Assembly: GCA_039000515.1 (NCBI GenBank)
Contig: JBCFYV010011135.1
Location: forward strand, 17,081,191 to 17,145,190
From: Timema cristinae
Lineage: Eukaryota > Arthropoda > Insecta > Phasmatodea > Timematidae
Reading direction: 5' to 3'
Length of the DNA: 64,000 bases
The notes below the pieces were generated by a model. It had not been told where the DNA came from and searched no databases. It worked only from the letters and a program-made list of their open reading frames with translations. Position 1 is the first letter of the stretch. Every line of letters begins with the position of its first letter. The translations under genes and the position numbers were made by a program. Positions 1-11,605 of this stretch are shown here, piece by piece.

Positions 1-24
1 AAGTAAATATTACTCTTATTTAGT

Positions 25-222
25 CTAGGTTGCCTGTGATGGGGAGGTTATTATTTCGAATCCCAGTCAGATGTACTGAAGGTGTTTTAAACCAAACTGT
101 TTATCACTCTCCATCCACGCAAATGGGGAACATTCTCTCTAATTTTCTTTATCTTACTCATAGTTACTCCATTAGCTTAATTACTTTTTATGTGTATAAG
201 CAAAACGGGTAGTAAGAAGCAA
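25..222 (+). repeat. Old SINE-B copy, diverged
   Basis: Shows the SINE-B order: a 'gatggggaggt' stretch, a degenerate box B (tttcgaatccc), the 'actctccatccacgcaaatg' body, and the shared 3' tail (aaacgggtagtaagaagca). It has many substitutions and no recognisable target duplication, so it is an old copy. The 5' tRNA-like head is mostly lost. Bases 223-330 hold nothing I recognise. Confidence 0.6.
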
Positions 223-330
223 TTTAAAATAGGTGACATTTTTTAATACTAAAGTAATGAATTTCAAAATTCGAACTAAAAGGACGGAACATTTTTTTTC
301 TCACAAGGAAACACAAAAAAATTGTGACGT

Positions 331-1048
331 TTAGACCCCGCGTACGTACAGAGAGCAAATAGTGACGGAAACGCAACGGAAATGCAAAGGAAACGCAACG
401 GAAACTGGAGGTGCTATTGCAGAACACACATAGTTACATGCTTATGTTTATACTGGGTCAACTTGAAAGTGATGGCAACGCGACTGACGAGTGACGCGGC
501 AACTAGAGTTGCTCCAGTCACGACATGTTGTACACTCATCCACCAGTTTCCTAAGTTTCCGAATAGATTTTGCCTTGATAGAGCTAATATTTTCCAATTA
601 TAGTGCCAGAAAAACAAGAAAACATAAAGTTTGCGCAGCTGATATTGGTTCTTGCCAATTGGTTATTCTTTTCTCAATACTTGGGACTACTAAATTCAAA
701 ATTAAATCAAAACTACTTTTACTCAATCGAAAATATTTTTTAAAAACTTTCTGGATAATTTTCCAAATCATTTACGGAACGCCACTGACTAAGGCTCACA
801 TTCATATTATTGTAGGATTGAACACTATAGCTTCTTTGTAAACGTCTTCACAACCTTTTCATCACAACATCGTCCTCCTTTGATTATGATGACATTCCGT
901 AAACTAATCATAGACTGGCGCTGCTTCAGTATAAACAGCCTTGTAAACCAGTCATCTGGTGACTGGCAACTTTATTTTAAGCAACTCCAGTTGCCGTTGC
1001 GTTTCTGCCAACAGTTGCTTTCTGTATGTACATGTTCTTAGAGGGCCG
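331..1048. mobile_element. Inverted-repeat (foldback-like) DNA element
   Basis: The left arm (about 331-412: gtacgtacagagagcaa..., then ggaaacgcaacgg repeats and aactggag) is the reverse complement of the right arm (about 975-1048: ctccagttgccgttgcg, then ttgctttctgtatgtacatg). The interior contains further short palindromes (about 487-522 and 946-970). No transposase is encoded, so this would be a non-autonomous element; the exact termini and target duplication are not resolved. Confidence 0.45.
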
Positions 1049-1398
1049 TAATAAACAATATTTCAGGACGTAGGTTGAATACTACACCAAGCATTTAAAA
1101 AAAAATATTAATAGTTCAATTTAAATAAAAGTGCCTTTTATAAAATACAAAGATATTTTGTTGTGGACAAAATTGATAGCATTTCACTTTATTATAAGTG
1201 TGTTTTTATAGGTTTTAATAATATCTACAAAAAGTCACAGGCTTAGACCACATTACCTGACGTATTAAATACACGAAAGCAGATCTAGTAACTTTTATTG
1301 CTGACAGATAAAACCCTTCCTATGAAAATTGGACTGCTGTATTACATTTCCTGTATCAGTTTAATTTCTTTTAGTAGGTCTACGTTAAACACGTAGGA

Positions 1399-1401
<3 letters not shown>

Positions 1402-1434
<33 letters not shown>

Positions 1435-1594
1435 GTTGTACAAAAAAGTGTTGTAATGGCAATTTTTTCTTTCAATCCCGATAGTATGATAGATATTAAC
1501 GTATTATGTGCCTCTGAAACGAAAAAAGCTAGATCTAATAATTGTGTATGTTTCTGTAGCTGTGACCTTTTAAAGTATTTGGTTCAAGCTGTTA

Positions 1595-1655
<61 letters not shown>
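1402..1655. repeat. Microsatellites (ATT)n, (CT)n and (AT)n
   Basis: There is an (ATT)n tract at about 1402-1433 and a (CT)n tract running into (AT)n at about 1594-1655. The rest of 1049-1700 is AT-rich with no supported gene. Confidence 0.9.
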
Positions 1656-1699
1656 ACATGCTCATACTTCGGGATATCCTTACCTTATCGTGAAACCTT

Positions 1700-2105
1700 G
1701 AAGAGAGAAGTATAGTGATCGTCAAAATAATTGAACTTTAGATGTTGATGAACACCAACCTTTCATGATCCCCTGGAGACGTAAAAGTAACTTTCGCGTT
1801 GCTGTCTGTGTGTCTATCTCGTCCTAGAACCGAAACTATTCTAGTTATCACGCTAGACCTTGGTAAATATCTAGGTTTTTTTCATAAATTTCCACCAATA
1901 GAAATTAGATATCTAACTCTAGAAATAAGTGTAGCTTACTGAAGTACAAAAAGAGAAAAAAAAATCTATTTTCTCTAAATTGACTCCAACGATTTTGATT
2001 AAAATGATCATCAATGCACTGTTTGACGTCACAAACAAAATGGTACATCTTCCCGTGAAAATGACCAAAATAATATTTCTAGTTTTGTTATCTCTGCAAC
2101 TCATT
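1700..2105 (+). repeat. Dispersed repeat family D, copy 1
   Basis: Shares landmarks with other stretches in the window: 'catgatcccctggagacgtaaaagt', 'gctgtctgtgtgtctatc', a 'ctaggttttttt' stretch, and a 'ccaacgattttgattaaaatg' end. Related copies are at 5580-6230, about 6290-6730, 49290-49670 (minus) and 53300-53700 (minus). It is noncoding, with no box A/B and no tail, and its class is unknown. Confidence 0.5.
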
Positions 2106-2214
2106 AAATTACGAACGAAATAACTTGTTATTAATTAGAACCGCGTATTTTTACCTGTTCAGGTGATAGGCATATGTAATAATTACGTTAATGAGCTGAA
2201 ATGATATATATTGA

Positions 2215-2375
2215 ATTTATAGGAAGTGTATCTGCATTTGCATGGAGGGAGAATGGCAAAACCATTTAGGAAAAATCACTTTCAGTACACCTGACCGGGA
2301 TTTGAAACACGATCTTCCTCTCATTGGCAGTTTAGTATAGCAATAGAGTGATGCCTTAAACTATGTGGCCACCAT
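2215..2375 (-). repeat. Old SINE-B fragment
   Basis: On the minus strand this carries the SINE-B body (gtgaactgg-like stretch, gttttgccattctccctccatgcaaatgc) and a degraded box B (ggtttcaaatc-like). It is heavily mutated. Bases 2376-2881 contain only a (TG)n run at about 2704-2722 and nothing else that I recognise. Confidence 0.5.
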
Positions 2376-2881
2376 AGTGGCTAGCTTATCATTGAATGTT
2401 GTATTACTATTTATCTATAATAATAAAATGAAGTGTTTGTGTGTGATGCCCAGCCAAATCTACGGCACGCCGAGATCTGAAATTTTCAACATAAGTGGAC
2501 GGAAGGAGGTCAGAATGCACCTCGAAACTGGATTTTTAAAGTTTTAATTAGCTTTTTAATTATACTCTTTTTAAGAAATTTTTGAAGAAAATATTGTTAA
2601 TCTGGACGTTTCAGAGATAACTGTGATAAAAAAATCCCTTATCCTCCTCGAGAAAAAAAATTTGTATTGAATCGACCGTAGTTTTAACCCATTTTGTTTA
2701 TATGTGTGTGTGTGTGTGTGTGGAGGGGGCTTATATAATTCCTATTACAAATTGGGTCATGGGCAACGCCGTACGGGATTGCTAGTTAAAAATAAATAAC
2801 TTAAAAAATTAACCAACATTATAATTACATTTATTAACCATTTAGGTGCAAACTACTGTAATAACGTTTATTATAAATTAA

Positions 2882-3152
2882 GGTGACCTGGCGGTCTAGG
2901 GGTAGGGTGTCGGACTTATGTGCTGGCGGCCGGGGTTCAATCCTCGGTCCCGGCACAGATTTATCTGATTTCCAAACCCTTCCTTCACCTCTGACAAGAC
3001 ATCTTGTGAATGTGGGAATGCCAGGCCGCCACCGTGGTTCGGATTCCACGTTAAACTGTAGGTCCTTCATTTCATCTCACAATAACCCTACCATTACACA
3101 TTAGCGTAAGTGCGTATAACCCGAACGGGTAGTAAGACGTGGTGCTAATAGC
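2882..3152 (+). repeat. SINE-A copy (tRNA-derived)
   Basis: Full-length copy. The tRNA-like head has box A (tggcggtctaggggtaggg) and box B (ggttcaatcc), followed by a body (cttcacctctgacaagacat ... ccaccgtggttcgg ... catttcatctcacaat) and the shared tail (cgtataacccgaacgggtag, then taagacgtggtgctaat). The Pol III promoter boxes and the common tail mark it as a SINE mobilised by a partner LINE. Bases 3153-4470 hold no recognisable gene or repeat. Confidence 0.9.
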
Positions 3153-4471
3153 AGTATTATAAATTAAGTATTTTCAGGGTGTTTAGTTGAGTGTGTGAGG
3201 GAGATAGTTGGAGTACCCCGCAAACAAAGTTTGCCCAGGTCACCAAGTCTGCTATTGGCAGCCCTGAATAGCTCCACTTTAATATAAAGGACAATATTGT
3301 AAATTATGTACGGTTGTGTCTTACCGTTTATTCTAAAAGGTTGAAATTGAAGATGTAGCTAAGGTGAAAATCCATCCATACTAGTGTGGAAAGAGAATGG
3401 GGGGAAAAAAAACACAGCTATTAATACACTATATGGAGTAAATAAATTCCCTAGAACCCGGCGTGGTTATTCCTGTCGTCAATTGTCACAAGTGGCGAGT
3501 TATACATAAATGTGTGGCCAATTTGAGTTCTCCAGCTTTCACAGAAAAATACACTTTTTACTGATGGTGTTCGCTTGTTGCAACTTGATATTTCCTGCAT
3601 ATCATTGGAAGAATCCCGCTTTCTGTATAAGTCATTGATTTAAGGCCCTTGGCCCTGTCGAGTGCAAGTCTAAAACTTATTTCGTAGAATGGTGGGCGGG
3701 AGGGTGAAAGGCGTGGCGTGGCTTCACAACCAACCAAAGTATCCTTCCGCGCCAACAAGAACAGATGGATCACGGAAAGAGTAGATGGCGCTAGATACCG
3801 GACAGGTCTTGCGGAAAAATCATACGTTTGGAAATACCAGTTTTATTGAGAAAGTGTGGAGTTCTTATAGTTATATTTTCAACACCACTTCTAAGATAAT
3901 GTATTAATGTTTATTAATTGTTACATTTTCTTATTTTTTTTTGTGAAAAAGCTGGCAGTTTTCTATTGAACACTGTCAAAGTCATTTATATTCGCTCACT
4001 GTTAAAATTATATAGGAGGTGTGTATATAAAAAGTATAACTTAATAAACATGCTTTTATTCTCGAACAAACCGTTTCGGAAAAGAAAATTGCAAAACAAT
4101 AATAGTTCTTGAAGATAACCGTTTGTTCCCACAGCTCTGCATTTCCACGCCAGACGAAAAGGGCCAATCACCTTAACACTTCCACCCAATATTCCCCTCC
4201 AATATCGTTCCCAACATTTCATTTCATATCTACCCTCTAACAAAATGATTGTCAAATTTCACATAACATTTTTTTACATTCTCAATTTGATGAATTTTCA
4301 TCATTTGTGTCCGAGTCATCAGTAGCTGAGTGATCAAAGTGTACATGTATTTTTTTAATAAATCTGTTCAAATAATGCGTGTTGTTTTAAATGGTCGTTT
4401 GAACAACCTAAGTTCTCAATTTTTACATTTTGTGGTTAATTTCACTTCTAATTCACCACAACTGTTGCTAA

Positions 4472-4476
<5 letters not shown>

Positions 4477-4514
<38 letters not shown>
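4477..4514. repeat. (AT)n microsatellite
   Basis: Uninterrupted alternating AT tract of about 38 bp. Confidence 0.95.
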
Positions 4515-4519
<5 letters not shown>

Positions 4520-4664
4520 CCCATTTCTGCCCTAGTGTTTTCGGCTGGTACTTTAGACAGTGCAACTTCCAAGATTAAATTATCCCAAGTCAAATATACA
4601 TTTAATTGATACAAAATTGCCCGTATCGTTGGTTGCATTGTTTAATGCGTAACATTAATTTTAG

Positions 4665-4830
4665 ACTGTATCGCTTGTGACGGGGAGATCGAGGATTGAA
4701 TGCGGTTTTACTTGATGGTTTCCTACTCTCTCTCCATGCAAATGCTGGTATATTACTTATCTACTATCCCTATCCCATTAGTGTATGCTTATAGCCTAAG
4801 CGGCTAAAAGAAGTTACTTAAAATGAGTTC
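4665..4830 (+). repeat. Old SINE-B fragment
   Basis: Carries 'tgacggggagatcgagg', a degenerate box B, 'ctctctctccatgcaaatg', 'cccattagtgta' and a decayed tail (cctaagcggctaaaagaag). Order and orientation fit SINE-B. Confidence 0.6.
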
Positions 4831-4896
4831 TACATTAATTCCAGTAATTATTTTGTGTTTGTTCTGTAAGTTTAGAAACTTATAGCTTGAGGATAT

Positions 4897-5030
4897 ATAT
4901 CTGATGATTTCCGCACGTCCTTCACAGATTCTGCCTTAAAAATATGAGTTAAGAATTATCCTGGGCATGGGATTACTATTGGATGGAGCAGTGGTTAGAA
5001 CCATTGGCGTAATCAGCCAATATTAGTTTA
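4897..5030 (+). repeat. Diverged copy of the tRNA-like repeat of 61071-61489
   Basis: Matches one arm of the palindrome near 61.3 kb in order: gatgatttccgcacgtcctt, gattctgccttaaaaatatg, agttaagaattatcctgggc, then a degenerate tRNA-like head (ggagcagtggttagaaccat, ggcgtaatcagccaa). It shows that the palindrome arm belongs to a dispersed repeat family. Confidence 0.6.
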
Positions 5031-5376
5031 TAAATTAATATTTTATTTATTTTTCTAGATAAACTTATCTAAGTCTTAACTTTTATTAGCCACTCCTTAC
5101 ATTCAAACATTTAAAAAATGTTTTTTTAAAATGCAATATTCCCGGTTTGATTCCCATGTCCATGTGTTATTTTATAATTTAGGTAATATTATATTTAGAT
5201 GCGGTTATAAGCTTAATGAACAACATGTCTTGGCTGCTTAATCCATCCAAAAAGATGTGTTTAGTATTGAATGGCTCACATAAGCATTGTAAACTCAAGA
5301 ATGTGTCTGCCTGCGCCATAAACGTTATAATATAAAGGTGGGATGGAGGGAAACTGGAGTTAAGGTCCATATGCTT

Positions 5377-5386
5377 AAAGTTCTTA

Positions 5387-5446
<60 letters not shown>

Positions 5447-5504
5447 CATCATCATCATCATCGCGTCTTACTAGCCTTTCGGGCTATACGCAAAAGTTCT
5501 TATA
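5377..5504 (-). repeat. Tail-only SINE insertion with target duplication
   Basis: A (ATT)n/(ATC)n tract is followed by only about 35 bp of the shared SINE tail in reverse orientation (cgcgtcttactagcctttcg, ggctatacgc). It is bounded by a 12-bp direct repeat, AAAGTTCTTATA, at 5377-5388 and 5493-5504. The direct repeat shows this is a complete target-primed insertion, 5' truncated down to the tail, and not a decayed SINE. Confidence 0.8.
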
Positions 5505-5579
5505 ACATAAAATATATTTTAGGCGGAATAAACAATATTTTTTCAGTAGATATATTTAGTTTAGACTTTACTTTATTTC

Positions 5580-6230
5580 TACCCTTCAGAAGGAGGTAGT
5601 TTTTTGATTGCCAAAAATATCTAGTTTGAAATTATGATGTAGGTCTACCTATGTTTCATGAACCCCTGAACCTTAAAAAGTGGTTTTCACGATTCCATCT
5701 GTCTGTCTGTATATCGGACTAAAGATGAAATCTATCTACTAACTGGGTTAAAAACTTTGTATCTAAGGTTTTGGGTGACCTGATGGTCTAGGGGTAAGGT
5801 GTCAGACTTCTATGCTGGCGGCCGGGGTTCAATCCTCGGTCCCGGCCCAGATTTATCTGATATTCAAACGCTTCCTTCACCTCTGACAAGACATCTTGTG
5901 AATGTGGGTAATGCCAGGCCTCCACCGTGGTTCGGATTCCACGTTAAACTGTAGGTCCTCCATTTCATCTCACAATCACCCTACCATTACACATTAGCGT
6001 AAGTGCGTATAACCCGAACGGGTAGTAAGACGCGGTGCTAATAATAATATCTAAGGTTTTAATAAGGTTCCAGAAAGTTTTTTTAAATAGCTATCAAGCC
6101 CTGAGATTAAAGTTCGTTTATGTAATTTACAAGATAATGTTTTTTAATACGAAAATCGGTTCTGAAAATGAAAATAGTTATGTGGATATCTTACACCAAC
6201 GGGAATTTATAGTTTGATTATATCTCCAAA
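5580..6230 (+). repeat. Dispersed repeat family D, copy 2 (interrupted)
   Basis: The landmarks 'gaacccctgaacc', 'aaaagtggttttcacgattc' and 'catctgtctgtctgta' lie left of the SINE-A inserted at 5773. 'ggttttaataaggttcc', 'agctatcaagccctgagatt' and related sequence continue right of it. The SINE therefore landed inside an older D copy. Confidence 0.5.
5760..6060 (+). repeat. SINE-A copy with 13-bp target duplication
   Basis: Full-length SINE-A (head at about 5774, box B ggttcaatcctcgg, shared tail ending gcggtgctaataataa). The direct repeat TATCTAAGGTTTT occurs at 5760-5772 and 6048-6060. It is inserted into repeat D. Confidence 0.92.
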
Positions 6231-6289
6231 ATTCTAGCTACTATTGAAAAGTTGTAGCATTCTTAAATATATACAAATTATAGTAAACT

Positions 6290-6952
6290 ATTTTTTTTTA
6301 AAAAGAAGCTTTGGGAAAGAAAGCGTTGAAAATGCACTTTTCTAGAAATATTTCTCTAACAGTGTCTATTATTTCACGTATGTTGGTGAGATTCGATACT
6401 ATTTTGTTTCCCCCATTATCTTTTTATGATAATATAATCGCTTTGCTCCCAAGCAGTTTTCTTCCAGAGTGGATGTAAACTAATGTAATTCCAGAGCCGT
6501 TTTTTTTTTTATATATCTTACCATTAAGCCACAAGAGACCTCCAAAGAAAGGTCTGAACTGACTTCAAAGTTGTTCCGCTATTTTGAATTTTTTTCGGGG
6601 TTAAAAATTAAAATTCTTATCTTTTCGAAATTTTCCCGATGGTTAAAGGCTAGAAGCTTTAATTTTGCCAAATTTCAAGTTTATAGCCCATCTGAAAGTG
6701 GGTAAACATTAATGTCAGTGAGTGAGTCAGCCATGTGGTTTAATAGTAGTATAATTGTTTCTTTTCACATATATTATGAGTTATAAGTATTATTTATATA
6801 AAGGAGTGAGAAAGTCTGTACTACACACCGTACCACTTATATACAATTAACTATATCAATAATTCCTGAATACCTGTCATAGACAAATAGGAAGTTTTCC
6901 AATACTTTTTAGCGTGTAGCTCAAACGGGTAGTAAGACGCGGTGCTAAATAA
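6290..6952 (+). repeat. Repeat D copy 3 and isolated SINE tail
   Basis: Bases 6290-6730 resemble the 3' half of repeat D (aaaattaaaattcttatc, cgaaattttcccgatgg). At about 6905-6952 the shared SINE tail appears alone (gctcaaacgggtagtaagac, gcggtgctaaat) with no head or body and no clear target duplication. Confidence 0.4.
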
Positions 6953-7299
6953 ATTAAAAAAAACAAACTTTTTCTCATCTTTTGAAAGTTTCTCATCAAA
7001 TGTGACAGTACCTATACCCAATATTCAGCTCTGGTTGAAATTACGTTTATTTTAATACTTTACACATGGTATTTACTTGAGACATTATTTATTTATTTTG
7101 GCCATAAAAGCTTTATCTTTAAAAAAAAAATCGCAAACATACTGACTTTTGCTCACTTATTTTTTTGAGCTCACCTTAAACTAAAGGATCAGACTCAATA
7201 ATAGACCTCCGACCCAAGTGTGAGGAATTTAATATCGGAGAAAGAGAATGTTATGAAACTACCTCTATATTTAGATGCCCAACGTGGGGCCATTTTCAA

Positions 7300-7720
7300 C
7301 CATACTACCAGGAAGGCGTCGATATCGCGATATACTAAATGGTGGGAGACGGGTAAGGGGAGGTTTGAATCCTGGCTGGGTGCACTAAGGATGGTTTTCC
7401 CTTTTTTTCATTATGTGCGAATGCGTTTGCACTTATTCTAAAATTACCTTACTAATCCTGACCCCATCCTGACCCCAATTAAGCCATTAGTCTCCATATT
7501 GATATCCTAATCTGGTGGAATGGTGACAGAGGTGTCAGTCTTTATTAATCTGTTTGGCATGTGAAGGAATTTTGGTTTTAAAATCCTGGTAGATTGAACT
7601 GTAGGTGGTTTTTCTTAAATTATTTCCCACTTTTATTTCATGAAAAATGTGGGTGTATCTACCCTGAGTTCTACCTTCCACATTTTCAACTTATTAGTGT
7701 TGATATATGTGAGTGGTAAA
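7300..7720 (+). repeat. Two old SINE-B-like fragments
   Basis: At about 7300-7440 there is 'gggtaaggggaggtttgaat', 'gggtgcactaaggatggttt' and 'tgtgcgaatgcg'. At about 7514-7720 a second, more decayed stretch carries the same landmarks. The rest of 6953-8150 is AT-rich with no supported feature. Confidence 0.4.
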
Positions 7721-8150
7721 GATGGAGGACAAGAATGTGAAATTTCTTAAATGTATCCCTCCACTAACTAGAAACATTATAGACACTTCCTAAATATACA
7801 GTTTGGAAAAAATCATTAAGGCCTTTTAAAAAAAAATACATTAATTTGTTATGTATAGTTTATTAGTAAAACTGCCCTTATATAAATAATTCAAACACAC
7901 ACCATTATTTATTATCATAAACACTCCCCATATACTAATTTTGAATAAAATGGTTGAGGTTATTTTTTTATAAATTTTCAAAAATCATTAATTAGTAAAC
8001 GACACAAAAAAAAATTCCTCCCAATACACAAATAAACTTTTAAATTAAAACACTACTCAGATATTCAATTTGAATGAAATCCATTAAACTGTTTCAACTG
8101 TAGAACTAGTTACCTTTCGTTTACTCTGTGAGGTAGAAAACTTACCTTGC

Positions 8151-8491
<341 letters not shown>

Positions 8492-8792
8492 GTATAGTTT
8501 GAAAGATAGTCTTATAGTGTAACAAGTCAAGGTAAGAATGTTTTCAGGTTAAATGGTGTGTACATGGAGACCGGAAGAAATATAAGACCCACTTTTTGAG
8601 TTAGAGATACATATCATGTGTCAATATCCATTCTATTCTCGTGGTCTAAAATGTTGTTTAAAATCACAAAAATTTATCTATATGAAAAAGTAGAAAAGTG
8701 GAAATTTTCTGAGCTTAACAAATTAACTAAATTATTTTAGAATCAAGTTTGCATTTTTTTTAAGAGGTATTTAGTAGACCTACCTCATCGTT

Positions 8793-9077
8793 CGTAAAAT
8801 ACTATATAATAATAATATTTAGCACCGCGTCTTACTACCCATTCGGGTTATACGCTTTAAGTACTAATTACGCTAATGGATTAGGAATTGGGAAGGTTGA
8901 ATTAGAGGAAGTGAACCTGCATTTGCGTAGAGGGAGAGTGGAAAACCATTTAGGAAATACCACCCCCAGTTCACCCGACCGAGATTCGAACCTCAATCTC
9001 CCCGTCCTCAGCAGTCGAGCTCAACACGACAAGCGCGTTAGCCAACTACGCCACCGAGGCGGGTGTAAAATACTATA
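8793..9077 (-). repeat. SINE-B copy with 13-bp target duplication
   Basis: Full-length, reverse orientation: the tail (agcaccgcgtcttactaccc) comes first and the tRNA-like head (caactacgccaccgaggcgg) comes last. The direct repeat GTAAAATACTATA is at 8793-8805 and 9065-9077. Bases 9078-9724 contain no supported gene. Confidence 0.92.
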
Positions 9078-9724
9078 AAGCTTAAAGCTGCGTACTAGCA
9101 GAGCTTTACCAAATTCTGCTGAGATGTCTAAACCGTTATCTTCCTAACCCTACCGTAGCTGATGGTGGTATTGAACTGGGAGAGAGTGTTCCCGGATCGA
9201 TTATTGGTGATTCTCACCCTGTTCTCCCGCCAATTCTTCTTCTCTAGCCGCTGTGAGACAATGGTCCATTGTTCTAGACTAGTCTCCTATATATGAACTC
9301 GATATAGAACAAAGTAACAAGCAGTGTACCACCATCCTTGAATAAATAGTTTCATTTCATTTTATTTCTCATAAAAATTGGATTTTGAGAAGAAATTCGG
9401 AAATAATTTAGAACTATCTCCTATCCCCTCTACCTCCTAGGAGATTGTTGGGCCTTTCTTGGAATTAATGGACCCTCAAAGTGGTGTTTCCACAAATACA
9501 TATGCAAGGGCTTAGAGGGGTAAGGGGGTTAGGGGAAAGGGTAAAGGAATCCAAGATCCCCCTAGAATCCAATGGACCTCCCTAGAAATGTATTAGAGTC
9601 AAGCAGTAATTCGTAAACTTCGGAAACCAAGTGGGTTTATAACTTTGTTGGTAGGATCTTTCTGGCAGTAGGGGAGTAAATGAGGGAGGAAAAAAATAAA
9701 ATTGACATTACTTTTTTTTTTGCC

Positions 9725-9730
9725 AGCCAC
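9725..9730. repeat. Polinton target-site duplication, left
   Basis: AGCCAC immediately precedes the element terminus AGTAAGTCAG. The identical hexamer follows the right terminus at 26945-26950. Six-base duplications are the known integration footprint of Polinton/Maverick integrases. Confidence 0.93.
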
Positions 9731-10080
9731 AGTAAGTCAGTTTGCGGTATACGAGGACACCCATTAATCACCATTTTTATGGATCCTGAGATGACAGGGG
9801 GATGGGGTGATAGGAAGGGTTGTAGCACATGATGGAGGGGATGGAGCACCTGGGTGCGGGATAGAGTGGAGACAATATTTTTTTGGTTGAGAATACTGTT
9901 TAGCATAATTGAGAGGGATGGAGGACTTGGGGGGGGAGGGGGGGGGCAGAGGACACGCGCGGAGGGCTATGGATGGCTGAGAGGGGGAGGGCGGGGGAGA
10001 CTAGCATACGGAGGACAGGGTTTTCTCTCCCTCTCTCTCTCTCCCAGGAAACAACCTGGATATGACAAGTATTATTCTCC
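9731..10080 (+). repeat. Polinton left terminal inverted repeat
   Basis: From AGTAAGTCAGTTTGCGGTAT inward it matches the reverse complement of 26525-26944 through 'ttaatcaccattttt', 'gatgacaggggga', 'gggtgcgggatagagtggag', the G-rich tract, 'gagggctatggatgg', 'gactagcatacgg' and 'acagggttttctctcc'. It ends in a shared inner block (ggatatgacaagtattattc, 10058-10077). The two copies differ by several substitutions and small indels. Open frames seen here are by-products of the repeat and not genes. Confidence 0.93.
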
Positions 10081-10382
10081 CTCTCTCGGTATGGAACACC
10101 CGGGTGGAGGGGTTATCTCTCGCATCGTGACGTAGCGTTTAAACCCCATGGATAGGGTTGTAAGGTGTCCCACACGGTAAAGTGTGTCGCGGGGGGCTTG
10201 ACCTAGTGACTACGGTGCACAGCTGCTCTTGAAAGAGCCGTACATTAACATAACAGTCAAGGTATTAGAACATAAATTTCTTCCCAAGTGACATGCTTAG
10301 AATCATAATACTTAAGTAGTTTTCACATTGAGGGTCTAGATCTGGGTACTTTGTGGGAGGGGGGGAGGCGTGGCTTGGAGCC

Positions 10383-10390
10383 TATAAATA
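10383..10390 (+). promoter_or_regulatory. TATA box of the first Polinton gene
   Basis: TATAAATA sits 52 bases upstream of the ATG at 10442, just inside the left terminal repeat, in an otherwise GC-rich stretch (gaggcgtggcttggagcc). The ATG has a good context (tagccATGG). The position fits an RNA polymerase II core promoter. Confidence 0.65.
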
Positions 10391-10441
10391 AGGGTGGTCA
10401 GCCTTTTTTTGTTGAATCATTAACCGGTAGCTATATTAGCC

Positions 10442-10759
10442 ATGGCGTCAGAATTTGTGGCCGCATTTTTGACGGAGGTGGGATGTAATGAGATACTTCC
10501 ACGTAAATTGACAGAGTTGGAGATAGGCCACGCGTACCGTATTTCTTCAATAAAATCGGTAAATACTCGATTCGGTCGTCGTATACTTACTGTACTCGAT
10601 GCCAAGTATCAAGTTTGGCTGCCGCGAAGATTTTCGACGCTCACCGATCTTCAGATAGAGGATATCTCGAAAGCGGGTCTGCTACTTGTCTACAAAGGTC
10701 TCTCTACCGCCACCAAAACAGCCATCCTGAACTTTGAAGGTAAGTGTATAAGTGTATAA
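10442..10759 (+). CDS. Small conserved Polinton protein, OB-fold-like (function unknown)
   Basis: This 105-residue frame starts at an ATG in strong context downstream of a TATA box. The chain mixes hydrophobic strands and basic residues (LPRKLTELEIG, RISSIKSV, RFGRRILTVLD, VWLPRRFSTL), a pattern compatible with a small beta-barrel. Comparable short proteins occur near the ends of invertebrate Polintons. A single-stranded DNA-binding role is a guess. At 10739/10740 the sequence reads GAAG|GTAAGT, a consensus splice donor. The last five codons as drawn are encoded by the octamer array, so the true C-terminus is probably reached by splicing. The acceptor at 13325-13326 (tttgtttacag) would add about 11 codons before a TGA at 13359-13361. 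Acceptors at 11847 and its duplicates would stop the protein at once. Confidence 0.55.
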   Translation: MASEFVAAFLTEVGCNEILPRKLTELEIGHAYRISSIKSVNTRFGRRILTVLDAKYQVWLPRRFSTLTDLQIEDISKAGLLLVYKGLSTATKTAILNFEGKCISV

Positions 10760-11605
10760 GTGTCTAAGTGTCTAAGTGTCTAAGTGTCTAAGTGTCTAAG
10801 TGTCTAAGTGTCTAAGTGTCTAAGTGTCTAAGTGTCTAAGTGTCTAAGTGTCTAAGTGTCTAAGTGTCTAAGTGTATAAGTGTATAAGTGTCTAAGTGTC
10901 TAAGTGTCTAAGTGTCTAAGTGTCTAAGTGTATAAGTGTATAAGTGTATAAGTGTATAAGTGTATAAGTGTATAAGTGTGTAAGTGTGTAAGTGTGTAAG
11001 TGTGTAAGTGTGTAAGTGTGTAAGTGTGTAAGTGTGTAAGTGTGTAAGTGTATAAGTGTATAAGTGTATAAGTGTATAAGTGTATAAGTGTATAAGTGTA
11101 TAAGTGTATAAGTGTGTAAGTGTGTAAGTGTGTAAGTGTGTAAGTGTGTAAGTGTATAAGTGTATAAGTGTATAAGTGTATAAGTGTATAAGTGTAATAA
11201 GTGTATAAGTGTATAAGTGTATAAGTGTATAAGTGTATAAGTGTATAAGTGTATAAGTGTATAAGTGTATAAGTGTATAAGTGTATAAGTGTATAAGTGT
11301 ATAAGTGTATAAGTGTATAAGTGTATAAGTGTATAAGTGTATAAGTGTATAAGTGTATAAGTGTTAATAAGTGTATAAGTGTATAAGTGTATAAGTGTAT
11401 AAGTGTATAAGTGTATAAGTGTATAAGTGTATAAGTGTATAAGTGTATAAGTGTATAAGTGTGTAAGTGTGTAAGTGTGTAAGTGTGTAAGTGTGTAAGT
11501 GTGTAAGTGTTAAGTGTTAAGTGTATAAGTGTATAAGTGTATAAGTGTATAAGTGTATAAGTGTATAATGTATAGTGTATAAGTGTATAAGTGTATAAGT
11601 AAAGT
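10740..11605. repeat. Octamer tandem array (TAAGTGTN)n, about 107 units
   Basis: An 8-bp unit, taagtgta, taagtgtc or taagtgtg, is repeated for about 860 bp. Variants occur in blocks (C-type first, then alternating A- and G-type runs) with only a few slips. The long open frame on the minus strand (threonine, leucine, tyrosine and histidine repeats) is a by-product of the repeat and not a gene. The array begins exactly at the splice-donor-like GTAAGT. Confidence 0.95.

Noticed and set aside
2834..3104. Open frames of 70-90 aa recurring in many places (also 34138-34359, 38332-38616, 55172-55534)
   Set aside because: They are the same SINE-A sequence read through its open frames; Pol III boxes and target duplications explain the sequence.
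9637..10135. Open frames of about 90 aa in the left Polinton terminus
   Set aside because: They lie in the terminal inverted repeat, straddle its boundary, and have no similarity to the equivalent frames at the right end.
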